Program-made: the position numbers and the translations under genes
Notes under the pieces: generated by a model
Told to the model about the DNA's origin: nothing
The model's input: only the letters and a program-made list of their open reading frames with translations
Databases searched by the model: none
NCBI GenBank assembly: GCA_937996585.1
Contig: CALKUW010000180.1
Span: 1-22,360 of the forward strand
DNA: 22,360 bases
Direction: 5' to 3'
Origin: an uncultured Flavobacteriales bacterium
GTDB taxonomy: Bacteria; Bacteroidota; Bacteroidia; Flavobacteriales_D; Sanyastnellaceae
Shown: piece by piece, positions 8,226 through 15,749 of the stretch
Position numbering within the stretch: the stretch's first letter is position 1
Layout of the letters: every line of letters starts with the position of its first letter

Positions 8226-8804
8226 ATGAAATTCGATTCATTCATCCTGATGCTCTCGATGGTCGCGGCCCCGGTGCTCGGCACCCTCGCCCACGTCCCC
8301 GGCATCGAAAACGGCGGCACCCCTTCACCTGAACACACGGTCATCCTTGGAAAGGATGCCGGTGTGAACGGTTTTCCCATGGATGCCATCTATGAGGAAG
8401 GTCCCATGTCGGACGGCATGCGCAACGGACATTGGAAGCGCTACCACGCCAATGGCGCCATCCGCTCTGAGATCCACTACATCGATGACGCCCCGTTCGG
8501 CGCCTACACCCTGTACTCCGAAGACGGAACCCTCATCGAGGAGGGCCGCTGGGAGCATGGCGTGAACGTCGGCCACCTGCGCCGCTACTGGCCCAACGGC
8601 ACGGTCCAGCAGTTGCTGACTTTTGATGAGATCGGCGTTGGTCAGGGGCAGCAACGCTACTTCCACGACAACGGCCAGCTCGAGATGCTTGTCGTCCTGA
8701 AGGACGGTCAGGAAGAGGGCGACCTCATCCGGCTCGACCGCGATGGCCGCGTGATCAACCGCACCACCTACACCTCCGGACGCATCGTCCAGCGCTCGGA
8801 GTGA
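8226..8804 (+). CDS. Secreted MORN/YwqK-like repeat protein
   Basis: A 192-residue protein with a signal-like N-terminus (hydrophobic residues about 6-22) and then tandem MORN_2 / YwqK-type repeats from about residue 58: motifs such as RNGHWKRYHANGAIRSE, GAYTLYSEDGTLIEEGRW, GHLRRYWPNGTVQQ and GQQRYFHDNGQLEM recur every 22-25 residues. Such repeats form flat beta-sheet modules. The database name 'YwqK family antitoxin' is a label of the domain family; nothing here suggests a toxin partner, since the flanking genes are tdh and cysS. Function unknown; the product is probably in the periplasm or at the surface. A hairpin terminator follows 58 bases after the stop. Confidence 0.8.
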   Translation: MKFDSFILMLSMVAAPVLGTLAHVPGIENGGTPSPEHTVILGKDAGVNGFPMDAIYEEGPMSDGMRNGHWKRYHANGAIRSEIHYIDDAPFGAYTLYSEDGTLIEEGRWEHGVNVGHLRRYWPNGTVQQLLTFDEIGVGQGQQRYFHDNGQLEMLVVLKDGQEEGDLIRLDRDGRVINRTTYTSGRIVQRSE

Positions 8805-8862
8805 ACCCACGATATCCTGCTTGATGCCATAGGTCGGTACGTCCGGCCCGCTTGACCAAGGA

Positions 8863-8900
8863 GACCGGTCCACCGCAAAGTCGTGTGGGCCGGTCTTTGC
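8863..8900 (+). terminator. Hairpin terminator after the YwqK-like gene
   Basis: GACCGGTCCAC (8863-8873) pairs with GTGGGCCGGTC (8885-8895) as an 11-base-pair GC-rich stem with one G.T pair and an 11-base loop, followed by TTTGCTTTG. It lies between the YwqK-like stop (8804) and the cysS start (8944) and probably separates the two transcripts. The T-tract is interrupted, so efficiency is uncertain. The rest of the gap (8805-8943) holds only a weak promoter-like GATATTCG at 8906-8913. Confidence 0.6.
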
Positions 8901-8943
8901 TTTGCGATATTCGCGACCGGAAGCATTTCTGACACCATCCCCC

Positions 8944-10464
8944 ATGGATTCCACGACCACCGCCGCAGGCACCCTGTCCCCGTTCGCGAAGGACCTCCAC
9001 CTGGGCAATTCGCTCTCGCGCGAAAAAGAGCGTTTCGAGCCGTACAACCCGCCCTACGTGGGGATGTACGTCTGCGGACCCACCGTCTACAGCAACGTTC
9101 ACCTCGGCAACGTGCGGACCTTCCTCACCTTCGATGTGGTCTACCGCTATCTGATCCACCTCGGATACAAGGTTCGGTACGTGCGGAACATCACCGATGT
9201 CGGCCACCTCACCGGCGATACCGATGACGGTGAAGACAAAATCGGCAAGAAGGCCCGCCTCGAAAACCTGGAACCCATGGAGGTGGTCCAGCGCTACACC
9301 AACGACTTCCATGACGTCATGCGGGTCTTCCGCATCCTGCCTCCTTCCATCGAGCCCACCGCAACGGGTCACATTGTGGAGCAGATTGCCATGATTGAGA
9401 AGATCATAGAGAATGGCTTCGCCTACGAGGCCAACGGCAGCGTCTACTTCGACGTGCGGAAGTTCGCCGAGTCCCACCACTACGGTGAACTGAGCGGCCG
9501 CAAGATCGATGAGCTGCAGAACCAGACGCGCGCACTGGACGGCCAGGATGAAAAGCGGGACCCCCTTGATTTCGCCCTTTGGAAAAAGGCGGACGCAAGC
9601 CACCTGATGCATTGGCCTTCTCCATGGAGCGAAGGGTTCCCCGGCTGGCACCTCGAGTGCTCTGTCATGAGCACCAAATACCTCGGACGCACGTTCGACA
9701 TCCACGGCGGGGGCATGGACCTCAAATTCCCCCACCACGAATGTGAGATCGCCCAGAACATGGGGGCACACGGGCCTGAACAGCCGGTCCGGTATTGGCT
9801 GCACGGCAACATGCTGACGGTGAACGGTCGCAAGATGTCCAAGTCCGAGGGCAACGGCTTCACCCCCGAGGAGCTCATCACGGGCAACCACAAATTGCTC
9901 GAGAAGGGGTACTCCCCTATGACCGTCCGCTTCTTCATGCTGCAGGGCCATTACGCAGGCACCCTCGATTTCTCGAACCCTGCCCTTCAGGCCGCGGAGA
10001 AGGGCCTCGAGCGCCTCATGGGGGCCTGGGGATTGCTGGCCGATCTCAAGCCCTGTGAAAGTGGCGAGGCTGCGCCCGACCTGGCCGCATTGCGCGCCCG
10101 CGCCTATGCCGCCATGAACGACGACTTCAACACCCCTGTCCTCATCGCCGTCCTCTACGATGCGGTCAAGGTGGTGAACTCGGTGGCCGCCGGGCGCATG
10201 GTCCTCAATGCTGAAGGCATCGACACACTGCGGGCGCTGTTCAGCGATTTCGCCGCAGACATCCTCGGTCTCGAACAGGAGGTTGCCGGAGGTGCCGGGG
10301 ATGGCGACAGGACGGATGGACTGATGGAGGTTATCTGCACACTGAGGAGTGAGGCCAAGGCCAACAAGGACTGGGCTACGGCCGACCTCATCCGCGACCG
10401 CCTGACGGAGCTGGGGGTCCAAATCAAGGATGGCAAGGATGGAACAAGCTGGACGTTTGATTGA
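8944..10464 (+). CDS. cysS: Cysteinyl-tRNA synthetase
   Basis: Class I synthetase charging tRNA-Cys. The 507-residue product has the zinc-binding Cys44 in GMYVCGPTVYSNVHLGNVRTF, which also holds the HIGH-type motif HLGN (residues 53-56). The second zinc-site block is WHLECSVMS, followed by DIHGGGMDLKFPHHECE. The KMSKS loop is in NGRKMSKSEGNG, and the C-terminal DALR-like helical part is present. The length is slightly above the usual 460-500. ATG 8944 is chosen; an in-frame TTG at 8902 would begin inside the preceding terminator region. The stop at 10464 lies 35 bases inside the next gene on the same strand, which suggests the two are co-transcribed. Confidence 0.97.
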   Translation: MDSTTTAAGTLSPFAKDLHLGNSLSREKERFEPYNPPYVGMYVCGPTVYSNVHLGNVRTFLTFDVVYRYLIHLGYKVRYVRNITDVGHLTGDTDDGEDKIGKKARLENLEPMEVVQRYTNDFHDVMRVFRILPPSIEPTATGHIVEQIAMIEKIIENGFAYEANGSVYFDVRKFAESHHYGELSGRKIDELQNQTRALDGQDEKRDPLDFALWKKADASHLMHWPSPWSEGFPGWHLECSVMSTKYLGRTFDIHGGGMDLKFPHHECEIAQNMGAHGPEQPVRYWLHGNMLTVNGRKMSKSEGNGFTPEELITGNHKLLEKGYSPMTVRFFMLQGHYAGTLDFSNPALQAAEKGLERLMGAWGLLADLKPCESGEAAPDLAALRARAYAAMNDDFNTPVLIAVLYDAVKVVNSVAAGRMVLNAEGIDTLRALFSDFAADILGLEQEVAGGAGDGDRTDGLMEVICTLRSEAKANKDWATADLIRDRLTELGVQIKDGKDGTSWTFD

Positions 10465-11476
10465 CCGCCGCCCCGTTGCTCGGTCCACCGTGTGGGTGGC
10501 CATGACGGTCGCCATCCTGATGGTGGCCGGTTGCGCGGAAGAGGGGCCATCGGCTCCTCCCCGACCTGCCGCTCCCGAGGTACAGGCCCTGGTTTCCACC
10601 CCGGCCTTCTCTGCCGACAGCGCTTACGCCCACATCGCCACGCAGGTGGGTTTCGGTCCGAGGGTGCCCAACAGCCCGGGGCATGTGGCATGTGGCGACT
10701 GGATCGTGGAACGCCTGGAGCAATACGGTGCGGACGTCACCGTGCAGGAAGCCCGGGTCACCGCCTTCGATGGCACGAAGCTCGACATCCGCAACATCTT
10801 CGGTGCGTTCAACCCGGCCGAACGCAGGCGCATCCTGCTCTATGCCCACTGGGACACCCGTCCATTCGCGGACAAGGACTCCGTGCGGATCAGGGAACCG
10901 ATCGACGGTGCCAACGACGGCGGTTCCGGTGTGGGTGTTCTGCTGGAATTGGCCCGCGTCATGGGGGACTCACTTCCCTCGATTGGCGTGGACATCGCCT
11001 TCTTCGATGCGGAGGATTACGGCGAGCCCGAATGGGCCGACAGTCAGGATGCCGACTACACCGATTGGTGCCTTGGCTCGCAATACTGGTCACGCAAACC
11101 GCACATCCCCGGCTACCGGGCCAAATTCGGCATCCTGCTCGACATGGTGGGGGCCAGGAATGCCGTGTTCCACCGCGAGGGAACGTCCATGGCATTGGCA
11201 CCGGGCGTCGTGGACAAGGTGTGGTCGGCGGCTCGCCGTCTGGGCCATGGGGACCGATTCAAGAACCGGGTGACCCCACAGACCATCGACGACAACCTGT
11301 TCGTCAGCCAGATCGCCGGCATCCCGTCCGCCAACATCGTACACTACCACCTGGAGACCCGGATGATGGGGTATTTCCAGTACCACCACACCCACGGCGA
11401 CAACCTCGACGCCATCGATCCCGAAGTCCTGCAGGAAGTCGGCGACGTCATCGCACAGGTGGTCTACGCCGAATAG
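10430..11476 (+). CDS. PgQC-like glutaminyl-peptide cyclotransferase lipoprotein (M28 fold)
   Basis: Converts N-terminal glutamine of exported proteins to pyroglutamate. The 348-residue product has a basic n-region, a hydrophobic stretch and a lipobox (LMVAGC, Cys35), so it should be a membrane-anchored lipoprotein. The M28/animal-type cyclase fold is clear: LLYAHWDTRPF, ANDGGSGVGVLLELAR (zinc Asp163), IAFFDAEDYGEPE (catalytic Glu195, zinc Asp196), WCLGSQYW, FGILLDMVGARNAVF (Asp238) and HHTHGDNLDAID (zinc His320). This order matches the Porphyromonas gingivalis cyclase PgQC as I recall it. One oddity: the residue before the zinc His is His319, where I recall Trp in PgQC and the human enzyme. 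ATG 10430 or 10439 is preferred because both keep the basic n-region. The 3' end overlaps the convergent gene by 13 bases. Confidence 0.85.
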   Translation: MARMEQAGRLIDRRPVARSTVWVAMTVAILMVAGCAEEGPSAPPRPAAPEVQALVSTPAFSADSAYAHIATQVGFGPRVPNSPGHVACGDWIVERLEQYGADVTVQEARVTAFDGTKLDIRNIFGAFNPAERRRILLYAHWDTRPFADKDSVRIREPIDGANDGGSGVGVLLELARVMGDSLPSIGVDIAFFDAEDYGEPEWADSQDADYTDWCLGSQYWSRKPHIPGYRAKFGILLDMVGARNAVFHREGTSMALAPGVVDKVWSAARRLGHGDRFKNRVTPQTIDDNLFVSQIAGIPSANIVHYHLETRMMGYFQYHHTHGDNLDAIDPEVLQEVGDVIAQVVYAE

Positions 11477-13275
11477 AAGGGAAGCTCGACCTTGAGGCAT
11501 TGCGCCCCGGCTGCATCGCAGTCGAGGTTCATGACACCGCCCATGCGGTCGCACCTGAGGCGCACCATGGACCAATGGCGCTCCTCCCCGTCACCGGTGA
11601 ACAGGGTCATGGCCCCGCGCCACCAGCCACGCTCGGTGAAATCGTCAAAGGTCACTTCCAGTCCGTCCGTGGTACTGCGCATCGCCATGCGGCATCCGCC
11701 CTGTCCCATGCCCGAAAGCAAGACGGTGAAGAAGTCCTGCAATTGATTGATATCTCCCCTGAAGGGCACCTCCTCCTGAAGGGACCACTCCAGATGGCCC
11801 TCCGCCTTGCAGCTGTCCGCCAATGACATGCACATGGACTTCAGGTCAACCGGCTCATGGCGCACCTCATCAGCGCACAGGGCAGCGAGACGGCTGAATT
11901 CCGCGAGGTCGCGCTTGATTTCGGCGGGCAAGGCGTGGGCATGGGCGGCTTCCGCGAGCCGGGTACCCGAACGCGCCAGTTCCCTGACCTGGTGTTGACG
12001 GCCCGGCAGCCAATGGCGCTGCAGGTGGCGCAGCCGTGTCCGCATCCGCGTCAGGTGCACTGAATACCGCCAGGCGCCGACCACAACCAACAGCAGGAGT
12101 ACCGCGAGGAAGACCGTACTTGCCCGCCATTGCTCCATACGCTCGGTCTCCATCCGGGTCCTGGCATCACCCATGGCGGACAGCCAGGGTTCACTGTCGA
12201 ATACCCCATCCCGAGCGTGGGCTTCCCGGTCAGCAGCCAATGAAAGGCTGTCCGCCTCATGGAGCGCGAAATACGCCGGTCCATGTGCGCCTGTGGCCGC
12301 GAGTATGGCCGCGCGCGTGCGCAGGGCTTCCCCAAGCAGGGGATTGCGCTCCGTGAGCAATGGAATGCGCCGTGCAGCCTGCTCTGCCTGGTGGGAGGCC
12401 GCCAAGGCCTGGGCGATATGCTCGCTTCGGTGCCGGGCTGCCCTCATCAGCGCCCAACGTGTTTCGAGTACGGGGTGGACTTGACCCGGCGGACAATCAA
12501 GTGCCGTAGCCCAAGGCCAGTTGCCCAGTGCATCGAAGGCTTCCATCTGACGGGATGCCAGCAGGATGCGCGACCATTCCAATCCACGATCGGCCCGATC
12601 GGGAATCGATAATTCCATCCACCATGGGTGCATTTTGAGGCTGTCCCACGGACCTGGCTGAGCGCCTCCCGCAAGCGTGGCGCACACTGCCGACCACCCC
12701 AGCGCATCGACTGATTGCTCGCGGAATCCGAGTTTCGCCAGCGCTTCCGACCACAGACGGTAATCCAGACAGGCCGATTCGAAATCCCCTTCTTCAAAGG
12801 AGAGTTGTGCCAACCTGCCCCGCGCCTCAGCAGCGAGTTGACGCTCCCGGACCGGTGGGGTCCCATCGGAACCGAAAGCGGACAGGTCCTTCAGGATCCA
12901 CCTCGCCTCATCCCTTGCCCCCATGTCAAGCCTGGCCTGTGCCAACGCAAACTTCCACCCCCTCGTCTCCCGTTCAAGCTCCGGACATCCCGCTGCGGCC
13001 ATCAGGGCCGAAGACCAAGCCTCTGCCGCATGACTTGGGTTGCGCCAATCCGTGTGGATACGGGCCTTGCGTTCCGCGAATCGCGCCACCCAGCAGTCCT
13101 CTCCCTCCCGGCGAAACTGCTGCTCCGCGGAATGCAGGTAATCGAGGGCGGCAGCATCCTGGCCGGCATTGCGCAGGGAATCAGCCTGTTCCAACCAATC
13201 CTGGCCATGGTCTCCCACACCAGCGACAGGCGCGTGCCACAACAGCACAGCGAAGATGGATAGGGCCCTGACCAT
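11464..13275 (-). CDS. Degenerate histidine-kinase-like sensor with TPR-like periplasmic domain
   Basis: A 603-residue protein: signal sequence (1-20), a helical periplasmic region with TPR-like repeats (about 24-380, e.g. ADSLRNAGQDAAALDYLHSAE), one transmembrane helix (about 386-402), then a cytoplasmic part. That part is laid out like a sensor kinase: a coiled helix pair (about 405-470), a linker RHEPVDLKSM typical between the dimerisation and ATPase domains, GDINQLQDFFTVLL (508-520) where the N-box should be, and RMGGVMNLDCDAAGAQCLKVELPF at the end. The key residues are gone: no HE-x-x-x-P phosphoacceptor motif (the helix reads LARSGTRLAEAA), no N-box Asn, no DxGxG, no GxGLG. It is probably a pseudokinase. 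No regulator gene adjoins it. The start (13275) follows TAGCTTGA at 13289-13282 on this strand. Confidence 0.7.
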   Translation of the reverse strand: MVRALSIFAVLLWHAPVAGVGDHGQDWLEQADSLRNAGQDAAALDYLHSAEQQFRREGEDCWVARFAERKARIHTDWRNPSHAAEAWSSALMAAAGCPELERETRGWKFALAQARLDMGARDEARWILKDLSAFGSDGTPPVRERQLAAEARGRLAQLSFEEGDFESACLDYRLWSEALAKLGFREQSVDALGWSAVCATLAGGAQPGPWDSLKMHPWWMELSIPDRADRGLEWSRILLASRQMEAFDALGNWPWATALDCPPGQVHPVLETRWALMRAARHRSEHIAQALAASHQAEQAARRIPLLTERNPLLGEALRTRAAILAATGAHGPAYFALHEADSLSLAADREAHARDGVFDSEPWLSAMGDARTRMETERMEQWRASTVFLAVLLLLVVVGAWRYSVHLTRMRTRLRHLQRHWLPGRQHQVRELARSGTRLAEAAHAHALPAEIKRDLAEFSRLAALCADEVRHEPVDLKSMCMSLADSCKAEGHLEWSLQEEVPFRGDINQLQDFFTVLLSGMGQGGCRMAMRSTTDGLEVTFDDFTERGWWRGAMTLFTGDGEERHWSMVRLRCDRMGGVMNLDCDAAGAQCLKVELPFYSA

Positions 13276-13372
13276 GAGTGGTCAAGCTACCCTTCAGAAG
13301 GGGTGGTCCACAGGGGGAGGTTCCAACGGAATCCTTCCGGCCCGGTTGAAAACCCTGATGTTACCGGATCGG

Positions 13373-14407
13373 TCAGTGGGCAGCGGTGAACTGCTCGAGG
13401 AAACGGATGTCGTTTTCGAAGAAGGCCCGCAGGTCTCCGATCTGCCACTTCAACATGGCAATCCGTTCGATGCCCATGCCGAACGCGAATCCGTTGTACT
13501 CCTTCGGATCGATTCCGGAGGCCTCAAGCACGGCGGGGTCCACCATTCCGCAACCCATGATTTCAAGCCATCCGGTGCCCTTGGTGATGCGCTTGTCCAC
13601 CTCGGTCTCGAGTCCCCAATAGACGTCCATCTCGGCGCTGGGCTCGGTGAAGGGGAAATAGCTCGGGCGCAGGCGAATGCGGGTCCCGCTTCCGAACAGC
13701 TGCTCGGCGAAGACCAGCAGCGTCTGCTTCAGGTCGGCGAAACTGACGTCGCGGTCGATGTAGAGGCCCTCGATCTGGTGGAAGATGCAATGCGCTCGGG
13801 CGCTGATGGCCTCGTTGCGGAACACGCGGCCCGGCATGACGATGCGCAGGGGCGGCTCGCGCTGCTCCATCTCCCGCACCTGCACGGAGCTGGTGTGCGT
13901 ACGGAGCAGAAGGTCCGGGTTGCGCTGGATGAAGAACGTGTCCTGCATGTCCCGGGCGGGATGCTCCTCGGGGAAGTTGAGGCCCGAGAAAACATGCCAG
14001 TCATCTTCGATCTCGGGTCCGTCCGCCACGGTGAACCCCATCCGATCGAAGATGGACAGGATCTCGCGCCGGACGATGCGGATGGGATGGTGGGAACCCA
14101 GTGGAGCTTCGCCGCTTGGCCGGGTGTGGTCCATACCGCTCGTACCGGCATCCTCCGCCGCCGTCAATTGGGCTTTGGCACCATCGAAATGGGCCTGCAA
14201 TGCTTGCTTGAAGGTGTTGAGTGCCTGACCCATCTCCCGTTTCTGGGGGCCGGGAACGGCACGGAAACGCTCATTGAGGTCCTTGAGCAATCCCTGCCGA
14301 CCGAAGTGGGCAATGCGGAACGCCTCGAGGCGTTCCGGTGTGGAGACGTCCGTCGCCTTCGCCTCTGAGAGCAGGCGGTCGAGCTCAGCCTGGTTCAGTT
14401 CCGACAT
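13373..14407 (-). CDS. pheS: Phenylalanyl-tRNA synthetase alpha subunit
   Basis: Catalytic alpha subunit of the alpha2-beta2 class II enzyme that charges tRNA-Phe. The 344-residue product has an N-terminal coiled-coil arm (about 1-90), then GSHHPIRIVRREILSIFDRMGF, NFPEEHPARDMQDTFF, motif 2 in GRVFRNEAISARAHCIFHQIEG, and motif 3 in GFAFGMGIERIAMLKW near the C-terminus. The length is normal. It follows the cyclophilin gene after only three bases, so the two form a transcription unit. The beta subunit gene lies about 3 kb away on the other strand (17306), so the subunits are not co-transcribed here. The 97 bases after its stop hold no obvious terminator. Confidence 0.97.
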   Translation of the reverse strand: MSELNQAELDRLLSEAKATDVSTPERLEAFRIAHFGRQGLLKDLNERFRAVPGPQKREMGQALNTFKQALQAHFDGAKAQLTAAEDAGTSGMDHTRPSGEAPLGSHHPIRIVRREILSIFDRMGFTVADGPEIEDDWHVFSGLNFPEEHPARDMQDTFFIQRNPDLLLRTHTSSVQVREMEQREPPLRIVMPGRVFRNEAISARAHCIFHQIEGLYIDRDVSFADLKQTLLVFAEQLFGSGTRIRLRPSYFPFTEPSAEMDVYWGLETEVDKRITKGTGWLEIMGCGMVDPAVLEASGIDPKEYNGFAFGMGIERIAMLKWQIGDLRAFFENDIRFLEQFTAAH

Positions 14408-14410
14408 GGG

Positions 14411-15106
14411 TCATTCGATGATTTCCATCCGCATGGAGATGTCCTCCAACGGGCGGTTTGAGCGCGAGACCTGCGCCGCACAGATGGCGTCCAGTACTTC
14501 GATGCCTTCGATGACGCGACCGAACACGGTGTACTGCATGTCCAGGTGGGGGGTGCCTCCGAGCTCCTGATAGGCCGCAATCTGGTCAGGAGTGTAGGCG
14601 AAGGGTTCACCTGTGGACTGGCTGATGGTCCGCACGATACCCTGGAGCATTTGCGGGCTCACATCCCGGCCCTGGACGATGTAGAACTGGCTTCCACTGC
14701 TGCGGCGCTCAGGATTGACCTGGTCGCCCTGTCGCGCGGCGGCCAAAGCCCCCTTCACATGAATGAACTGGGGGTCGATCTCGGCGGGAACGGTGTATCC
14801 CGGACCGCCTGTCCCCAGGCGCACGTCGGAAGGTGCACCCTTGGAATTGGGATCGCCGCCTTGTGCCATGAACCCCCCGATGACGCGGTGCCACAGCAGG
14901 TCATTGTAGAATCCCTCACCGACCAGCTTGAGGAAATTGTCCCGGTGCTGGGGTGTCTCGTCGTACAGCTCCACCACCATGGTGCCCATGGAGGTCTCGA
15001 TGCGTACGCGCTTCCGGTCCGCCTCACCGGATGCGAGACCGAAAAACCCCGGAAGGAGCAGGAGGGTGAGCAGAAGGGCGAAGGAGCGGTGGAAGGAAAC
15101 AACCAT
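14411..15106 (-). CDS. Exported cyclophilin-type peptidyl-prolyl isomerase
   Basis: A 231-residue protein with a signal peptide (hydrophobic run ALLLTLLLLPGFFGLA, about residues 9-24) and a cyclophilin domain: RIETSMGTMVVELYDETP, HRDNFLKLVGEGFYNDLLWHRVIGGFMAQGGDPN (with the catalytic Arg of FHRVI-type motifs; here LWHRVI), SSGSQFYIVQG, and YTVFGRVIEGIEVLDAI. An insertion of about 35 residues (after FYIVQGRD, containing the stretch YTPDQIAAYQELGG) is the usual form in Bacteroidota. It should assist proline isomerisation in the periplasm, complementing the parvulin-type PpiD in this window. It is the first gene of the pair with pheS and is divergent from the small lipoprotein gene. Confidence 0.93.
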   Translation of the reverse strand: MVVSFHRSFALLLTLLLLPGFFGLASGEADRKRVRIETSMGTMVVELYDETPQHRDNFLKLVGEGFYNDLLWHRVIGGFMAQGGDPNSKGAPSDVRLGTGGPGYTVPAEIDPQFIHVKGALAAARQGDQVNPERRSSGSQFYIVQGRDVSPQMLQGIVRTISQSTGEPFAYTPDQIAAYQELGGTPHLDMQYTVFGRVIEGIEVLDAICAAQVSRSNRPLEDISMRMEIIE

Positions 15107-15173
15107 CGGTTGGAATTTGCGTTATTTGTACGCCCGAGGAGACAGCGTTTCCTTCGGAAGCGAGCCCGAAATT

Positions 15174-15563
15174 ATGAAATCGAACACCCCCCTCCGCGCC
15201 TTGGGCGCCCTGATTCTCGCCTGCGGCATGGCATTCGGCTTCACCGGATGCAACGAAATTGAGGATACGGTCGCGGTCGTTTATGTGCAGAACAGCCTGG
15301 GCGCACCCGTGCAGGGTGCGGAAGTCCGCCTGTTTGCGGTAGGTTCCGTCAACCAGACGTTCATCGGGGAACTTCGCTTCGACACCACGCAGGTCACCAA
15401 TGCGGCCGGCAGCGTCAGTTTCAACTTCTCGGAGTACTACAAGCAGGGCCAGGCCGGCTTTGCCGTGCTCGACATCGAAGCCACGAAAGGTTCCCTCAAC
15501 GGAATCGGCATCATCAAGATCGAGGAGGAGATGACCAACGAACAAACGGTCATCATGGAGTGA
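15174..15563 (+). CDS. Small lipoprotein with a beta-sandwich-like domain
   Basis: A 129-residue protein with an n-region of Lys and Arg, a hydrophobic core and a lipobox (GFTGC, Cys26), so it should be lipid-anchored. The mature part VAVVYVQNSLGAPVQGAEVRLFAV, followed by LRFDTTQVTNAAGSVSFNF, resembles the carboxypeptidase-regulatory / Ig-like fold in which a short linker passes from 'inserted value' strands to a turn with T-N/D-A-x-G. Such domains are common in Bacteroidota surface proteins, but no specific role can be named. ATG 15174 is used: longer in-frame versions from 14928 would overlap the cyclophilin gene and lack the lipoprotein start. A hairpin begins two bases after its stop codon. 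Confidence 0.8.
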   Translation: MKSNTPLRALGALILACGMAFGFTGCNEIEDTVAVVYVQNSLGAPVQGAEVRLFAVGSVNQTFIGELRFDTTQVTNAAGSVSFNFSEYYKQGQAGFAVLDIEATKGSLNGIGIIKIEEEMTNEQTVIME

Positions 15564-15565
15564 TG

Positions 15566-15589
15566 ATTCTTCCCGTGGACGGGAGGAAT
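15566..15589 (+). terminator. Short hairpin between the lipoprotein gene and tRNA-Pro
   Basis: ATTCTTCCCG (15566-15575) and CGGGAGGAAT (15580-15589) pair as a 10-base-pair stem with one G.T pair and a TGGA tetraloop. It starts two bases after the lipoprotein stop and ends four bases before the tRNA -7 box. It probably ends or stabilises the lipoprotein mRNA. There is no clean T-run, only TGCCTATTTT, part of which doubles as the next promoter. Confidence 0.5.
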
Positions 15590-15593
15590 TGCC

Positions 15594-15601
15594 TATTTTC
15601 G
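15594..15601 (+). promoter_or_regulatory. -7 promoter element of tRNA-Pro
   Basis: TATTTTCG fits the Bacteroidota TAnnTTTG box with one change and is followed by CGCTCC, the same extension as at 3792. It ends 20 bases before the mature tRNA 5' end, a sensible leader for a tRNA precursor. A -33 TTG at the usual spacing is not evident. Confidence 0.55.
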
Positions 15602-15621
15602 CGCTCCGCTTCGGCGAAATC

Positions 15622-15694
15622 CGGGATGTAGCTCAGTTGGTAGAGTACGCGTCTGGGGGACGTGTGGTCGCTGGTTCGAGTCCAGTCATCCCGA
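15622..15694 (+). tRNA. tRNA-Pro (anticodon GGG)
   Basis: A full 73-base cloverleaf can be folded by eye. Acceptor stem CGGGATG pairs with CATCCCG and the discriminator is A, as in bacterial proline tRNAs, which begin with C. The D arm is GCTC-AGTTGGTA-GAGT, the anticodon arm CGCGT-CTGGGGG-ACGTG with T33 and anticodon GGG at 34-36, the variable loop TGGTC, and the T arm GCTGG-TTCGAGT-CCAGT. G37 fits the m1G37 expected in proline tRNAs. The 3' CCA is not fully encoded (the genome reads CCT), so it must be added after transcription. GGG reads CCC and CCT codons. Confidence 0.95.
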
Positions 15695-15699
15695 CCTTG

Positions 15700-15732
15700 A
15701 AAGGGGAGCCCGACGGCTCCCTTTTCTTTTTC
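15700..15732 (+). terminator. Rho-independent terminator of tRNA-Pro
   Basis: AAAGGGGAGCC (15700-15710) pairs with GGCTCCCTTTT (15715-15725) through an 11-base-pair stem containing one G.T pair and a CGAC loop, followed by CTTTTT. It begins five bases after the tRNA. This is the best terminator in the window; the tRNA is therefore a monocistronic unit. Confidence 0.85.
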
Positions 15733-15749
15733 CCATCGGGCACTACAAC

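Noticed and set aside
8226..8804. Toxin-antitoxin system suggested by the 'YwqK family antitoxin' label
   Set aside because: No toxin gene adjoins it and the protein is exported; MORN-type repeats explain the similarity.
8755..10599. 614-codon open frame on the minus strand opposite cysS and the cyclase start
   Set aside because: It is antisense to an unmistakable cysS. Long antisense frames are expected at this GC content because third-position G/C bias removes stops, and the product has no recognisable domain.
13169..14368. 399-codon plus-strand frame opposite pheS
   Set aside because: pheS motifs 2 and 3 are plain on the minus strand; nothing recognisable in the other frame.
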